From an uncultured Acidobacteriaceae bacterium (GTDB lineage: Bacteria > Acidobacteriota > Terriglobia > Terriglobales > Acidobacteriaceae), in NCBI GenBank assembly GCA_937879855.1, contig CALFMO010000040.1, forward strand, positions 23,719-87,718: 64,000 bases of DNA, read 5' to 3'. Below the pieces are notes generated by a model that did not search any database, had not been told where the DNA came from, and saw only the letters and a program-made list of their open reading frames with translations. Made by a program: the position numbers and the translations under genes. Each line of letters starts with the position of its first letter. Position 1 is the first letter of the stretch. Shown here piece after piece: positions 16,092 to 24,711 of the stretch.

Positions 16092-17042
16092 ATGTTTGCG
16101 ATTATCGGCATCATCGTGGTTTTCGGTTGTGTAGCGGCCGGCTACCTGATGGAGCATGGCAACCTGCGGGTGCTGGTGCAACCGGCAGAATTGATCATCA
16201 TCGGCGGCGCCGCCATCGGGACGTTGCTGGTCGCCAATCCGATGCACATTTTGAAGAAGATCGCCGGAGGAATCGGCGGCGTCTTTGGCAGTTCGAAGTT
16301 CAGCAGGCAGACTTATATTGACACCTTGAAAATGATGTACGACCTGCTGAACAAGGCGCGCAAAGATGGATTGATGGCTTTGGAAGGGGATGTCGAAGAA
16401 CCGGAAAAGAGCGCGGTTTTTACCAAGAACCCGGCATTCCTCAAGAACCATCATGTTCGCGATTTTGTCTGCGATTCGTTGCGCATGGCGATCACGGGCG
16501 TGGATGCTTTTGATCTCGATCAGATGCTCGACCTCGATCTGGAAGTTCATCATCAGGATTCCTCGCAACCTACCGCCGCCCTCAGCACGATGGCTGATTC
16601 TTTGCCGGGACTTGGAATCGTGGCCGCGGTGCTCGGTGTCGTGATTACCATGGGAGCGCTGGGCGGGCCCCCCGAGGAAATCGGAAATAAAGTCGCTGCC
16701 GCCCTGGTGGGAACGTTTTTGGGGATTCTGCTTTGCTACGGACTAGTCGGACCGATCGCGGCCAACATGACCAAGGCGGCGGAGGAAGAGCACGCCTTTC
16801 TCTACGTGATGCGGGTGCTGATGGTCTCTTTTTTAAAAGGCACGGCTCCCATCATGGCCGTAGAAGTGGCGCGGCGGGCGGTACCGGGCCACGTGCGGCC
16901 ATCATTCAAGGAATTGGAAGCGGCCTGCCGCAACAAAACACCGGACGCAGCGCCACCGGACGCCCCGACGGAAGAGACACCGGGCGCACCGCCCGACGCG
17001 CCTCCGGAAGAGTCAGCGGATGCGGCAGCAGCTTCGTCCTGA
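16092..17042 (+). CDS. motA: flagellar motor stator protein MotA
   Basis: This 316-residue inner-membrane protein starts MFAIIGIIVVFGCVAAGYLM. It shows four hydrophobic segments, the conserved stretch GNLRVLVQPAELIIIGGAAI, a cytoplasmic loop and the PGLGIVAAVLGVVITMGALG helix. The C-terminal tail is Pro/Ala/Asp-rich and longer than in enteric MotA. With MotB it forms the proton-conducting stator that drives the flagellar rotor. I took the ATG at 16092, 2 nt after the stop of the PAS-GGDEF gene, because upstream sequence in this frame overlaps that gene. motB follows after 24 nt. No other flagellar structural genes are in the window. Confidence 0.95.
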   Translation: MFAIIGIIVVFGCVAAGYLMEHGNLRVLVQPAELIIIGGAAIGTLLVANPMHILKKIAGGIGGVFGSSKFSRQTYIDTLKMMYDLLNKARKDGLMALEGDVEEPEKSAVFTKNPAFLKNHHVRDFVCDSLRMAITGVDAFDLDQMLDLDLEVHHQDSSQPTAALSTMADSLPGLGIVAAVLGVVITMGALGGPPEEIGNKVAAALVGTFLGILLCYGLVGPIAANMTKAAEEEHAFLYVMRVLMVSFLKGTAPIMAVEVARRAVPGHVRPSFKELEAACRNKTPDAAPPDAPTEETPGAPPDAPPEESADAAAASS

Positions 17043-17066
17043 GCTTCACGTTCGCCGACAACAACT

Positions 17067-17891
17067 ATGGATAAGACACGTCCCATCATCATTCTCAAGA
17101 AGAAGAGCGGCCACGGCGGTCACCACGGGGGCGCGTGGAAGGTCGCGTATGCCGACTTTGTCACTGCGATGATGGCGCTGTTCATCGTTCTCTGGTTGCT
17201 CAACTCGAGCAAGCAGGTTCAAGAGGCCGTCGGCGGATATTTCAAAGATCCCACGGGCACAGCCAAAAAAGTCGGCTCCAACATGACGGGCTCCGGAGAG
17301 AATTTCACGCTGACCCGCGACAACATGCCCAAGCTCAAAGAACAACTGCAGACAGCAATGAAGCAGATGGTGGACTTCGAAAAATTGAAGAGCCATATCG
17401 AGATGACGGTAACGGCGGAAGGGCTTCGTATTGAACTCTCCGAGTCGGCCACCGGCACTTTTTTTGACAGCGGCAGCGCCAAGCTGAACGGTGATGGCAA
17501 GGAGATGCTGGTTACTTTGGCCCAGGAGTTGGGCAACCTCCCCAATAAGCTGTCGATTGAAGGTCACACGGATTCGACGCCTTACGCTCCATCCGCTGCC
17601 TATGGAAACTGGGAACTATCCTCCGATCGCGCCAACGCCGCGCGGCGCGTGATGCAGGGCAATGGCGTCAGGGCGGACCAGGTCACGCAAGTCCGCGGAT
17701 TTGCCGATCAGCGGCTGCGCAAGCCCGACTCTCCACTCGACCCATGCAATCGCCGCATTTCTCTGATCGTGCAGTACATCGTGAAAAATAACGATAACGA
17801 TGAGGAAGACACCAAACCCTCGGGCAAAGACGGGCAGCACGACGACAGCAAGATGCCACGCGCCGGGGAAAAATCTGACTCCAAGCACTAG
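17067..17891 (+). CDS. motB: flagellar motor stator protein MotB
   Basis: This 274-residue protein has an N-terminal transmembrane helix containing the proton-binding aspartate D30 (KVAYADFVTAMMALFIVLWL). A plug/linker region follows, then a C-terminal OmpA-like peptidoglycan-binding domain with IEGHTDSTPY and NWELSSDRANAARRVM. It anchors the MotA ring to the cell wall. The extreme C-terminus is a hydrophilic Lys/Asp-rich tail. A Gly/His-rich patch (GHGGHHGG) precedes the membrane helix. It is the last gene of the PAS-GGDEF/motA/motB operon. Confidence 0.95.
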   Translation: MDKTRPIIILKKKSGHGGHHGGAWKVAYADFVTAMMALFIVLWLLNSSKQVQEAVGGYFKDPTGTAKKVGSNMTGSGENFTLTRDNMPKLKEQLQTAMKQMVDFEKLKSHIEMTVTAEGLRIELSESATGTFFDSGSAKLNGDGKEMLVTLAQELGNLPNKLSIEGHTDSTPYAPSAAYGNWELSSDRANAARRVMQGNGVRADQVTQVRGFADQRLRKPDSPLDPCNRRISLIVQYIVKNNDNDEEDTKPSGKDGQHDDSKMPRAGEKSDSKH

Positions 17892-18064
17892 AGGCGCGGC
17901 CCAAGCGCTGTTTGACCGGCGGAAACGACTGTGCAACACTGCTCTCGGATTTTCCTTGCTTTCGGCTGCGCCACGCTGAGGCTCTTTGATATGCGATTTT
18001 GCTACCCTCACTTTGTCGTTTTTCTGTTCACCTCCGCTGCCATGGCTCGACTTTGACGAAAAAG

Positions 18065-18649
18065 ATGGGTGGAACGAGACGCAGCTGGATTCTTGTAGCG
18101 GTCGTATTCGTAGCGTTGGTGGTTTTCGCGGCGAACGCGGGCAGGTTGTTGGTGGTGGATGCTCCCCAGCCTTCAGACGTGCTTCTGGTACTTGCTGGCG
18201 AGACAGATCGTCGTCCGGCTCGCGCCATTCAGCTTCTGGATCAGGGCTATGGACGCCTGGTGTTGATCGACGTTCCGGCAACGGCCAAGGTCTATGACTT
18301 CACTCAACTCGAGATTGCCAAGAACTATGTTGAGCACCTGCGGCAAGCCGGTGCGGTTCGAATCTGTCCCATCAAGGGGCTTTCAACCCGGGAAGAATCG
18401 CACGATGCGGCACGATGTCTGGCGTCTGAAGCAGGCGCGCGGGTGCTGATCGTTACGTCGGATTACCATACCCGCCGGTCTTTGAGCATCTTCCGCCATG
18501 AAGTCCGTGGCAGGTCCTTTTCTGTGGCTGCGGCTTATGACGACATCCAGTTTGGCACGCGCTGGTGGACCAACCGGCAGTGGGCCAAAACCTGCGTCAG
18601 CGAATGGCTGCGGCTGGTGTGGTGGAATGCCGTCGAACGATGGGAATGA
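18065..18649 (+). CDS. DUF218/YdcF-like membrane-anchored protein
   Basis: This 194-residue protein has one N-terminal membrane helix (WILVAVVFVALVVFA). A Rossmann-like DUF218 core follows, with DVLLVLAG at the first strand, the acidic/His segment TREESHDAARC, and VTSDYHTRRSLSIF, which matches the family's conserved TS-x-H-x-xR pattern. Related proteins (ElyC, SanA, YdcF) act in envelope polysaccharide or vancomycin-tolerance pathways, and the biochemical reaction is poorly defined. The ATG at 18065 is preferred over an upstream in-frame start because it directly precedes the basic residues and membrane helix. The gene stands alone between motB and the FecR-like gene. Confidence 0.78.
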   Translation: MGGTRRSWILVAVVFVALVVFAANAGRLLVVDAPQPSDVLLVLAGETDRRPARAIQLLDQGYGRLVLIDVPATAKVYDFTQLEIAKNYVEHLRQAGAVRICPIKGLSTREESHDAARCLASEAGARVLIVTSDYHTRRSLSIFRHEVRGRSFSVAAAYDDIQFGTRWWTNRQWAKTCVSEWLRLVWWNAVERWE

Positions 18650-18803
18650 GGGCAAAGTCTAATCTCCACAGGTTGTCAGGAGTTCGCCGCCCCTGTTCCA
18701 CCAATGAAGGCCCAAGTTGCTTAACCGTGGGAAGTTACCATTAGTGCGCTTTCCGATTGCGTCGCGGAGGCTTTGGAATTAATATCAATGGAGTTTTTCA
18801 AGG

Positions 18804-19487
18804 ATGATCATGTCTGCGACGACGAGACCGTTGTACTTGAAAATTCTGAGTTGCATGATGGTTGTTGTATTTCCGGTTGCCTTATTTGGCGCGGATCAGC
18901 CGGGAGCCATGCTTTACAGTCATGGAACCGCGCTCGTCAATGGCAATAGCATCGCGAAATCGTCAGCCCTGTTTTCTGGCGACCTGGTGCAGACCAACTC
19001 GGACTCCGTCGCGAACATCAACGCCACCGGTTCCAGCGTCATGGTTCTGAACGAGTCTCTGGTTCAATACGAGGGGACCGCCCTGAGGTTGGAGCACGGA
19101 GGGGTAACGGTTTCGACCTCGAGATTACTGACGACGCGTGCGGGCGAGGTCGTGGTCACGCCAGTATCGAATGTCTGGACCGAATTCGAAGTCCGGGACG
19201 TGGATGGCCGGGTTCAGATTGCGGCGCGAAAAGGGAATCTGACTATCAGCGATGCCACGGGGACGACCACCTTGGCGGAAGGTCAGCAGACCACGCGGGA
19301 CGATGCGCAGTCGCAGAACAACCGAAAAAGAAGAAGAGATGTAGCGCCTGGAGCAGCCACCTCGGCGGCGGGAGCGGTATTCGACTCTCCCATCACCATC
19401 GGGGTCGCAGGCGGCATCGTCATAGGCGGTACCATCTGGGCTTTGGCGCACAGCGACGATCCTCTCAGTCCAGCAGTGCCTAAGTAA
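18804..19487 (+). CDS. FecR-like domain protein, exported
   Basis: This 227-residue protein has an N-terminal signal (hydrophobic residues about 10-27, cleavage likely at FGA). A FecR/LysM-like beta-rich domain (about 35-165) contains alternating segments such as GDLVQTNSDSVANI, VQYEGTALRLEHGGVTV and VRDVDGRVQIAARKGNLTIS. A polar linker rich in Gln/Arg comes next, and a second hydrophobic helix (ITIGVAGGIVIGGTIWALAH) lies near the C-terminus. FecR-fold proteins either transduce TonB-receptor signals to ECF sigma factors or act as exported beta-helix domains. There is no sigma factor next to it, so the exported role is more likely. An alternative start is the ATG at codon 3. Confidence 0.7.
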   Translation: MIMSATTRPLYLKILSCMMVVVFPVALFGADQPGAMLYSHGTALVNGNSIAKSSALFSGDLVQTNSDSVANINATGSSVMVLNESLVQYEGTALRLEHGGVTVSTSRLLTTRAGEVVVTPVSNVWTEFEVRDVDGRVQIAARKGNLTISDATGTTTLAEGQQTTRDDAQSQNNRKRRRDVAPGAATSAAGAVFDSPITIGVAGGIVIGGTIWALAHSDDPLSPAVPK

Positions 19488-19645
19488 GCTTCCAACCCCC
19501 CGCGGAGCTCGACCTTCTTGCAGCATCGCGCCCGCTACTCTTCCTACGATCACCTCCAATCTGATCCACGCATGCTCCTCACTCTTCACAATCCACAAAT
19601 ACCCCGAGCTTTGCTGGACGCATCTGCCGGTGCTAGACTGCGCCA

Positions 19646-20065
19646 ATGGCCACTAAAAAGAAATCGAAAAAGAAGTTGAAGAAGCCAAAGAAGAGTGCGA
19701 ACAAAAAATCAACGCCGAGGAAGCGCGCCAAAACGGGAACGCAGAACGCATCTCTGAAGAGCGCGACGAAAAAGAAGACAGGCAAGAAAAAGGTTCGAAA
19801 GGGAAGGGCGCGATCAGGCGCCGCGGAGTTCCCAGGGAGAAGCCCAGGACGGAGTTCGGGCGAACAGTCGGGAGATCTACAAGGCCTGTCCCGTTCGGAG
19901 ACCGCCGATTCCGAGAGCGTCGACGAGTTGCTGGCGGAAGGGAATGCGTTCGAAGCCGACGCGGTGAGTTTCGTAGAGGAGGCCGAGAGCGGTGAACCAC
20001 GGGAAGTTCGCACTCACGAAGTGCCGGAAGATGACGTGCCCGAAGAATATTTGGACAAAGAATGA
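19646..20065 (+). CDS. small protein with lysine-rich basic N-terminus and acidic C-terminus
   Basis: The 139-residue product starts with about 55 residues made mostly of Lys, Ser, Thr and Arg (MATKKKSKKKLKKPKKSANK and similar), reminiscent of histone H1-like or HU-tail proteins. It then passes through a Gly/Arg/Ser region into an acidic C-terminal third (SVDELLAEGNAFEADAVSFV, then EVPEDDVPEEYLDKE). The DELLAEGNAFEADAV segment is the only part that looks like a folded helix. Lysine-rich tails of this type can bind DNA or RNA non-specifically, but no catalytic motif is visible. It is probably a real gene, given the sustained biased composition on one strand and a clean start; its function is unknown. 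Confidence 0.6.
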   Translation: MATKKKSKKKLKKPKKSANKKSTPRKRAKTGTQNASLKSATKKKTGKKKVRKGRARSGAAEFPGRSPGRSSGEQSGDLQGLSRSETADSESVDELLAEGNAFEADAVSFVEEAESGEPREVRTHEVPEDDVPEEYLDKE

Positions 20066-20175
20066 GCGCGGGCTAATTGGTCTCCGTCGTTTGGACAACT
20101 CCCGGACGAAGTCGCGTCGCGCCGGGCCAGAAAGCACGGGCCGCGCATGATCGAGTCATCTTCGAACACTCAGGA

Positions 20176-21288
20176 CTATCTTTGCCCACCCGGCTCGTGA
20201 CCCGGGGTGATTCCCTCCGCATCATGACTCTGGGGAACGATTCCAGATAAAGTGTTGGCTTTATCAGCGCCAGAAAATCTGGACGGTTGCGGACGATACC
20301 CATTGCGGGTGCGGACTTTGTATTTCTTGAGGTTGTCGCCTACCAGCTTCACAGTGATCGCGCGCCAGCCCCCGTTTGGGTTGGGCTTCGGATAGTAGCT
20401 CAACGAATACAAGTGTGCGAGATCATCGCGGATGGAGGCAAAGGCCCGGTGTTCGTCTCTCCAGTTCTTGGCGAAGTAGGCCTTCCCGCCGGTCGCGGCC
20501 GTCATGCGATCAAACACCGCAGTGGAGACCGGCTCTAATTTCGCCGTTTGCGTGCTGATCATGTAAATCGACACTCCGGCAGACTGGGCAAATTCGGCGA
20601 CGTCCTCCGGAGGCACCACGCTGGAGTTGTCGGGGCCGTTGGAGAACACGACTACGATCTTCCTTCCGGTATTTATAGCGGCATCTTTCAGCGTCATCAG
20701 AAGCGCATTGTAGAGCGCGGCCTGATCACCGGCGACCGTCGAACGCACGGCACGCAGAACTTGGGAGCGGTCAGCGGTGAGAGCGGCTACGCGAGAAAGA
20801 TCGCGGCTATACGAATAGAACGCGATTTTGTCGGCCTTGCCGAGCGAGCGAATAAACTCAGTAATCGCATCTTGCGCGAAAACAAAACCGCGGTACATGT
20901 AATCGCTGGTATCGAACAGGACAAAAACATTCGCTCCGTTCACCAGCGCAGCGAAGTTGTCTGCGGTTATGCCATCGGCGGAGCGCGCGGCGAAGCTACC
21001 CGGCGGACCAGACGGCCCCGGATTATCCGCGAAGTCGCTGAGGTTGCGGGCCGGTTCGTCGCCTTCGGCAAACGTGGCCGCCTTCTCCACAATCCCATCC
21101 TCGAGGATGACAAAATCCTTGGGGCGGAGTCCGGTGATGTAGTTGCCTTTTCGGTCCGTCACAGCCACATTGAGCTGAACCATGTTGACTACGACGTGAA
21201 TGTTCGGGCTCTCCTGCGCTTCGACGGCGGTTTGTCTGGGCATGAAAACCAAAGACAGCAGAATTAGGGGAAACAATTTCTTTGCCAT
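20176..21288 (-). CDS. exported VWA-domain protein (TIGR03436-type) with altered MIDAS
   Basis: This 370-residue protein from the ATG at 21288 has a signal peptide (KKLFPLILLSLVFMPRQTAV). The acidobacterial lead-in domain follows (VVNMVQLNVAVTDRKGNYIT, then LRPKDFVILEDG), and then a von Willebrand factor A domain from about residue 135. The MIDAS motif DxSxS is DTSDY here (VFVLFDTSDYMYRG), so the second serine is lost and metal-dependent ligand binding may be changed. Strand segments IVVVFSNGPDNSS and VSIYMISTQ are typical. The family is expanded in Acidobacteriota and its role is unproven. It lies 80 nt downstream of a gene for an exported protein of over 1000 residues, and the two are probably co-transcribed. 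Confidence 0.85.
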   Translation of the reverse strand: MAKKLFPLILLSLVFMPRQTAVEAQESPNIHVVVNMVQLNVAVTDRKGNYITGLRPKDFVILEDGIVEKAATFAEGDEPARNLSDFADNPGPSGPPGSFAARSADGITADNFAALVNGANVFVLFDTSDYMYRGFVFAQDAITEFIRSLGKADKIAFYSYSRDLSRVAALTADRSQVLRAVRSTVAGDQAALYNALLMTLKDAAINTGRKIVVVFSNGPDNSSVVPPEDVAEFAQSAGVSIYMISTQTAKLEPVSTAVFDRMTAATGGKAYFAKNWRDEHRAFASIRDDLAHLYSLSYYPKPNPNGGWRAITVKLVGDNLKKYKVRTRNGYRPQPSRFSGADKANTLSGIVPQSHDAEGITPGHEPGGQR

Positions 21289-21368
21289 AAGGTCTGGGTT
21301 CCCACTTCTGCGGCCTTCATCTGCGTGAGGCCGCGTGTTGTTGGTCAACAGCTCGATGAAACGACTAG

Positions 21369-24300
21369 TCAAGGACGAACTTCGCTGATCCTTGAAGGTG
21401 AATTGAACTTGCCTTCACGAAATTCCTGCCCGGTTTCGTGCATTGCCCGAAGCAGAGCGGGCCAGTCTTCAAAATCGGTGGCGAAGATTTTCTCGATCAT
21501 CGTGCGGGTAAGCTGCGGCACGAGATGGGTCAGCATTACGGGAGCATATCCGCCTTCATCGGCCAGGCGAGCCCAGTACAGATTGGGCGAATCCCACGAT
21601 TCCGCTAAGAAACGACTGGAAGATCCAGAGAATGGCGGCATGGGCGCAACGTTCAGCAACTCGAGACCGTAATTCTGAGCGAGGCTGGGATGCGGCGTGC
21701 CAAAGTCGTGCGATAAGCGCTTCCAGTTGACCTGATCGGGGTGCTCCTTACACAGGGACTGTAGTTCCTGACCGGCGGTTCCCCACGCCATCGGCTCTTC
21801 TGGATACTTTTGCTGGAACTCCGCCGCCAGATAGAAAGTGTCTGCCGGCATCATTTGAGAAAGTACTGCGGCTGTGCGGCCGGAACTCATAAGTTGATCG
21901 AGTCTGCGCAAGCGCTGAGGAAGCATCCGGTCGGACAAAATGGCGAGCACCTTGCTTCGCAGCGCTTCGTCTTTCGCCGAAGCGGTGAGCAGTTCTTCTC
22001 CCGTCCGCTGATAGAGAGCGATGGCGTGAAGCTCCAGCGGGCTGACATTCCACCAGCGAGGCAGGATTGACGAGGCGAGGAGACCCGGCGTCAATTCTCT
22101 CCAGATCAGTGCCTGCACGCTGTCGGGCGAAATGAAATCCTGCTCGATCTCGGCCAAAGCATAAGGGAGATCGGCAAGGGAGCCGACGAAATGCGCGCCT
22201 CCGCCTGCCGGAGAGCCCTGGCCCATGAGTTCCGGCGCCTGCCAGAGTGTCTTCATGCCTTCTAGCGCTTCTCCCGCAAAGTCGTGGGAGCGGACGAAGA
22301 GCGGATTATTGTGCAGGGCCTGTGCCCCCGGTGGCTCGTAGTAGGCGTAGTTCAAACCCACGAGAGTGTCTCGCAGGAAGGAAGCGAGTTGACCGCGCGC
22401 ATCCTCAATCTGCGCCCGCGAAGCTGAGGTTGACCTGAGCACTCGAGGCAAGTCTGCATGCATCTGGACGTCGGTGTGGTGGTTGTTATAGATTCCGGCG
22501 GCCCATTCAGTTCTCTCCCCGCTGGTGAAAATCGGCCGCGGCATTTCAAATTCCCGCGTTTGGCCAGCCAGGACGACGACGTAGTCGGGTGCCTGTTTAC
22601 CTCGAGCTTTTTCTGCCAGCGCATCGCCGACCGTCAGAATGGTGTCGAGCGAAACCAGGCGCTGATCGTCGAGGATCGAGCGGATCCTGGCCGCAACTTC
22701 GCGGTGCATCTGCCTTCCATCGGTGCTGTTCTGGCGAGGTCCGGCGAGCAGTTCGATGATCTCGTCCTGTGAACCTCTGGCTTTGCCGATCGAAAATCGG
22801 AAGAGTCCTCCAAGGGAGGATTGACCTGCGTCGTACACCTGTGCGGCCGATCGGGCCGTGGCAAAAGGCTTGATCACTTCTTGCCAGGATTCATTCAGGT
22901 TCGCGTTCGGAATCTGTCCCTGCCGGGCCAGAATCTGCCAGATTCCGACATTCGCCTGGAAGATGCCGAATGCGTTACCGCGCGCCGTCACGGACAAGCT
23001 GTTCAGCCCTTGAGCTACGTCAAGAAACAGCGAAATGGATTCATCGGTTAACTCTGGGAACTCCGAAAAAATCCTGTACTGGTCGCTATAGTCCTCGAAC
23101 CGGTGAGCCAGCAGGCGGACGGTGGCCGGCTTCAAACGATTTTCCGGAGATCGTCTGCTGTCGAGTTCGCTGATCGCCATGTAGGTGTGCAACGGGCCGC
23201 TTTCCGTGGGCGCCCGGGAGACAGCAAACATGATTTGCACCAGCTGATCAGGGCCTGTCAGATGGGTCGACTGTTTTCCCCACCTGTGCACGAGCTTGGA
23301 ATTGTGCCCTTCGAGAATTTCCTTCCAGATTTCAAGATTGCCAGGAACGATGGGCTTACCGCTGTCGTCGAGTTGAAGGCGTGTCACCAGAAGCAAGAGT
23401 GCGGGCGCCGGTCTGTAAAAACCCCGGGTGGCAGGCGCGGACGGATCAGGAGCACGCAGTGCCGAATAAAAAGAGCGCAACCGATGCGGCTCCGTAAAAT
23501 ACGCCTGCTGCGCTGCGCTTACTCGTGAGAGCGCGTCAAAGTAGGCAATCAGCCAACCCTTATCCCTGGCCACCAATTTCGGCACAAAAGTGGTTGGGGA
23601 CGCCGGGCTGGCTCCGACCAGATCCTTCCATGCAGCTTCCGCCGCCGGCCCTCCCGGCACGTTGACATGACCTTCGCTGATGCAGAGGCCGCTGCCGTAG
23701 AAATCAAGAACCGCGCCGTAGGGCAGAAGCTTCGCGAGTCCAATCGATTGCTGTAACGACTTGCCGGTCTCGGGGTCGAGCCGCGAGAAAGCCCAGTACA
23801 GGCGGGCGACCGAGGGATCAGCCAAAATTGTATCCAGCAAGTCCCGACTGTTTTCTTTGAAATTCTTCGGACTCGCCATGGTCCAGTCGCTTTCGGCGAA
23901 GAGCACCGGTACCGGGGATGAAGAATAGGGGTATTCGAAGGGCTTACCGCCTTGCAAGGTCTGTTCGAGGTCGGGGAGAGGGAATCCGGAATCGACGGCC
24001 AGGAAGGCCCGCTCGGGATCATCCGTTTGCAGGGAGGTTGCGGGATCGCCGCAGTTTGCCCGAGTGCGGTACCCCAAGATTCGCAGAAGCGGCCTCGCCT
24101 CGTCGCAATTCGAAACACGAAGCACCATCCCGCTATTCGCGGCCAACTCCGATAACTCCCTGGCCTGAACCACGTATCGCTTCAACAGAATAAGGAATTC
24201 AGTTGGGTGCGTGGAGCCCTCGTAACCCTGGGTGAAGACATTTCGGCTCAGTAAAGGCAGCACTTCGTCAGGAGTAATTTTTTGACTCATGCCGGCCATG

Positions 24301-24497
24301 CGGAGGAAGGATCGCAGCGGTCCCGGAATCGCAAACTGCGAGGAGGCCGGGAGAGAGCCGTCTTCGGCGGAAGAGGCGACGGCCGGATCTGAGGTCTTCA
24401 AAGGAGTGGACGGGGGTAGCTCTCGATCACCCGCGAACAAATCGCAGTTTAAGAGCGTAAACGCGAGTAGCACGGACACACAGAGAGCAGATTTCAC
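21369..24497 (-). CDS. large exported protein of unknown function
   Basis: The 1042-residue product from the GTG at 24497 (AGAGGA ribosome-binding site upstream, signal peptide VKSALCVSVLLAFTLLNCDL directly after) matches no family I recognise. An ATG 39 nt earlier would add 13 residues in front of the signal peptide. The protein is mostly helical-looking and soluble, without further membrane segments. It has scattered aromatic/His motifs such as WAAGIYNNHHTDVQMHADLP and PRWWNVSPLELHAIALYQ, and a C-terminal WKRLSHDFGTPHPSLAQNYG. It reads like a periplasmic or secreted helical-repeat protein. A VWA protein follows on the same strand after 80 nt. No catalytic motif can be named. Confidence 0.8.
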   Translation of the reverse strand: MKSALCVSVLLAFTLLNCDLFAGDRELPPSTPLKTSDPAVASSAEDGSLPASSQFAIPGPLRSFLRMAGMSQKITPDEVLPLLSRNVFTQGYEGSTHPTEFLILLKRYVVQARELSELAANSGMVLRVSNCDEARPLLRILGYRTRANCGDPATSLQTDDPERAFLAVDSGFPLPDLEQTLQGGKPFEYPYSSSPVPVLFAESDWTMASPKNFKENSRDLLDTILADPSVARLYWAFSRLDPETGKSLQQSIGLAKLLPYGAVLDFYGSGLCISEGHVNVPGGPAAEAAWKDLVGASPASPTTFVPKLVARDKGWLIAYFDALSRVSAAQQAYFTEPHRLRSFYSALRAPDPSAPATRGFYRPAPALLLLVTRLQLDDSGKPIVPGNLEIWKEILEGHNSKLVHRWGKQSTHLTGPDQLVQIMFAVSRAPTESGPLHTYMAISELDSRRSPENRLKPATVRLLAHRFEDYSDQYRIFSEFPELTDESISLFLDVAQGLNSLSVTARGNAFGIFQANVGIWQILARQGQIPNANLNESWQEVIKPFATARSAAQVYDAGQSSLGGLFRFSIGKARGSQDEIIELLAGPRQNSTDGRQMHREVAARIRSILDDQRLVSLDTILTVGDALAEKARGKQAPDYVVVLAGQTREFEMPRPIFTSGERTEWAAGIYNNHHTDVQMHADLPRVLRSTSASRAQIEDARGQLASFLRDTLVGLNYAYYEPPGAQALHNNPLFVRSHDFAGEALEGMKTLWQAPELMGQGSPAGGGAHFVGSLADLPYALAEIEQDFISPDSVQALIWRELTPGLLASSILPRWWNVSPLELHAIALYQRTGEELLTASAKDEALRSKVLAILSDRMLPQRLRRLDQLMSSGRTAAVLSQMMPADTFYLAAEFQQKYPEEPMAWGTAGQELQSLCKEHPDQVNWKRLSHDFGTPHPSLAQNYGLELLNVAPMPPFSGSSSRFLAESWDSPNLYWARLADEGGYAPVMLTHLVPQLTRTMIEKIFATDFEDWPALLRAMHETGQEFREGKFNSPSRISEVRP

Positions 24498-24711
24498 GGC
24501 TGGATTCCTCTCGCAGGCGGCGTGACCCCACTTCACCTGAATCTATTGCGGAAGGCAGGGGTGTCTTCCATATGTGAACCCAATCCCAGATCTAGGTTGG
24601 TGAGAACCGGGCCTTGCTCCAAATTCGATGTCGGCCAAAATACCTCATCTCGGGCAACTATCCAAGCTGTTTTTTTGACAGTTTTCCAAAGGGTCCCGAT
24701 CTGGACCCCCT

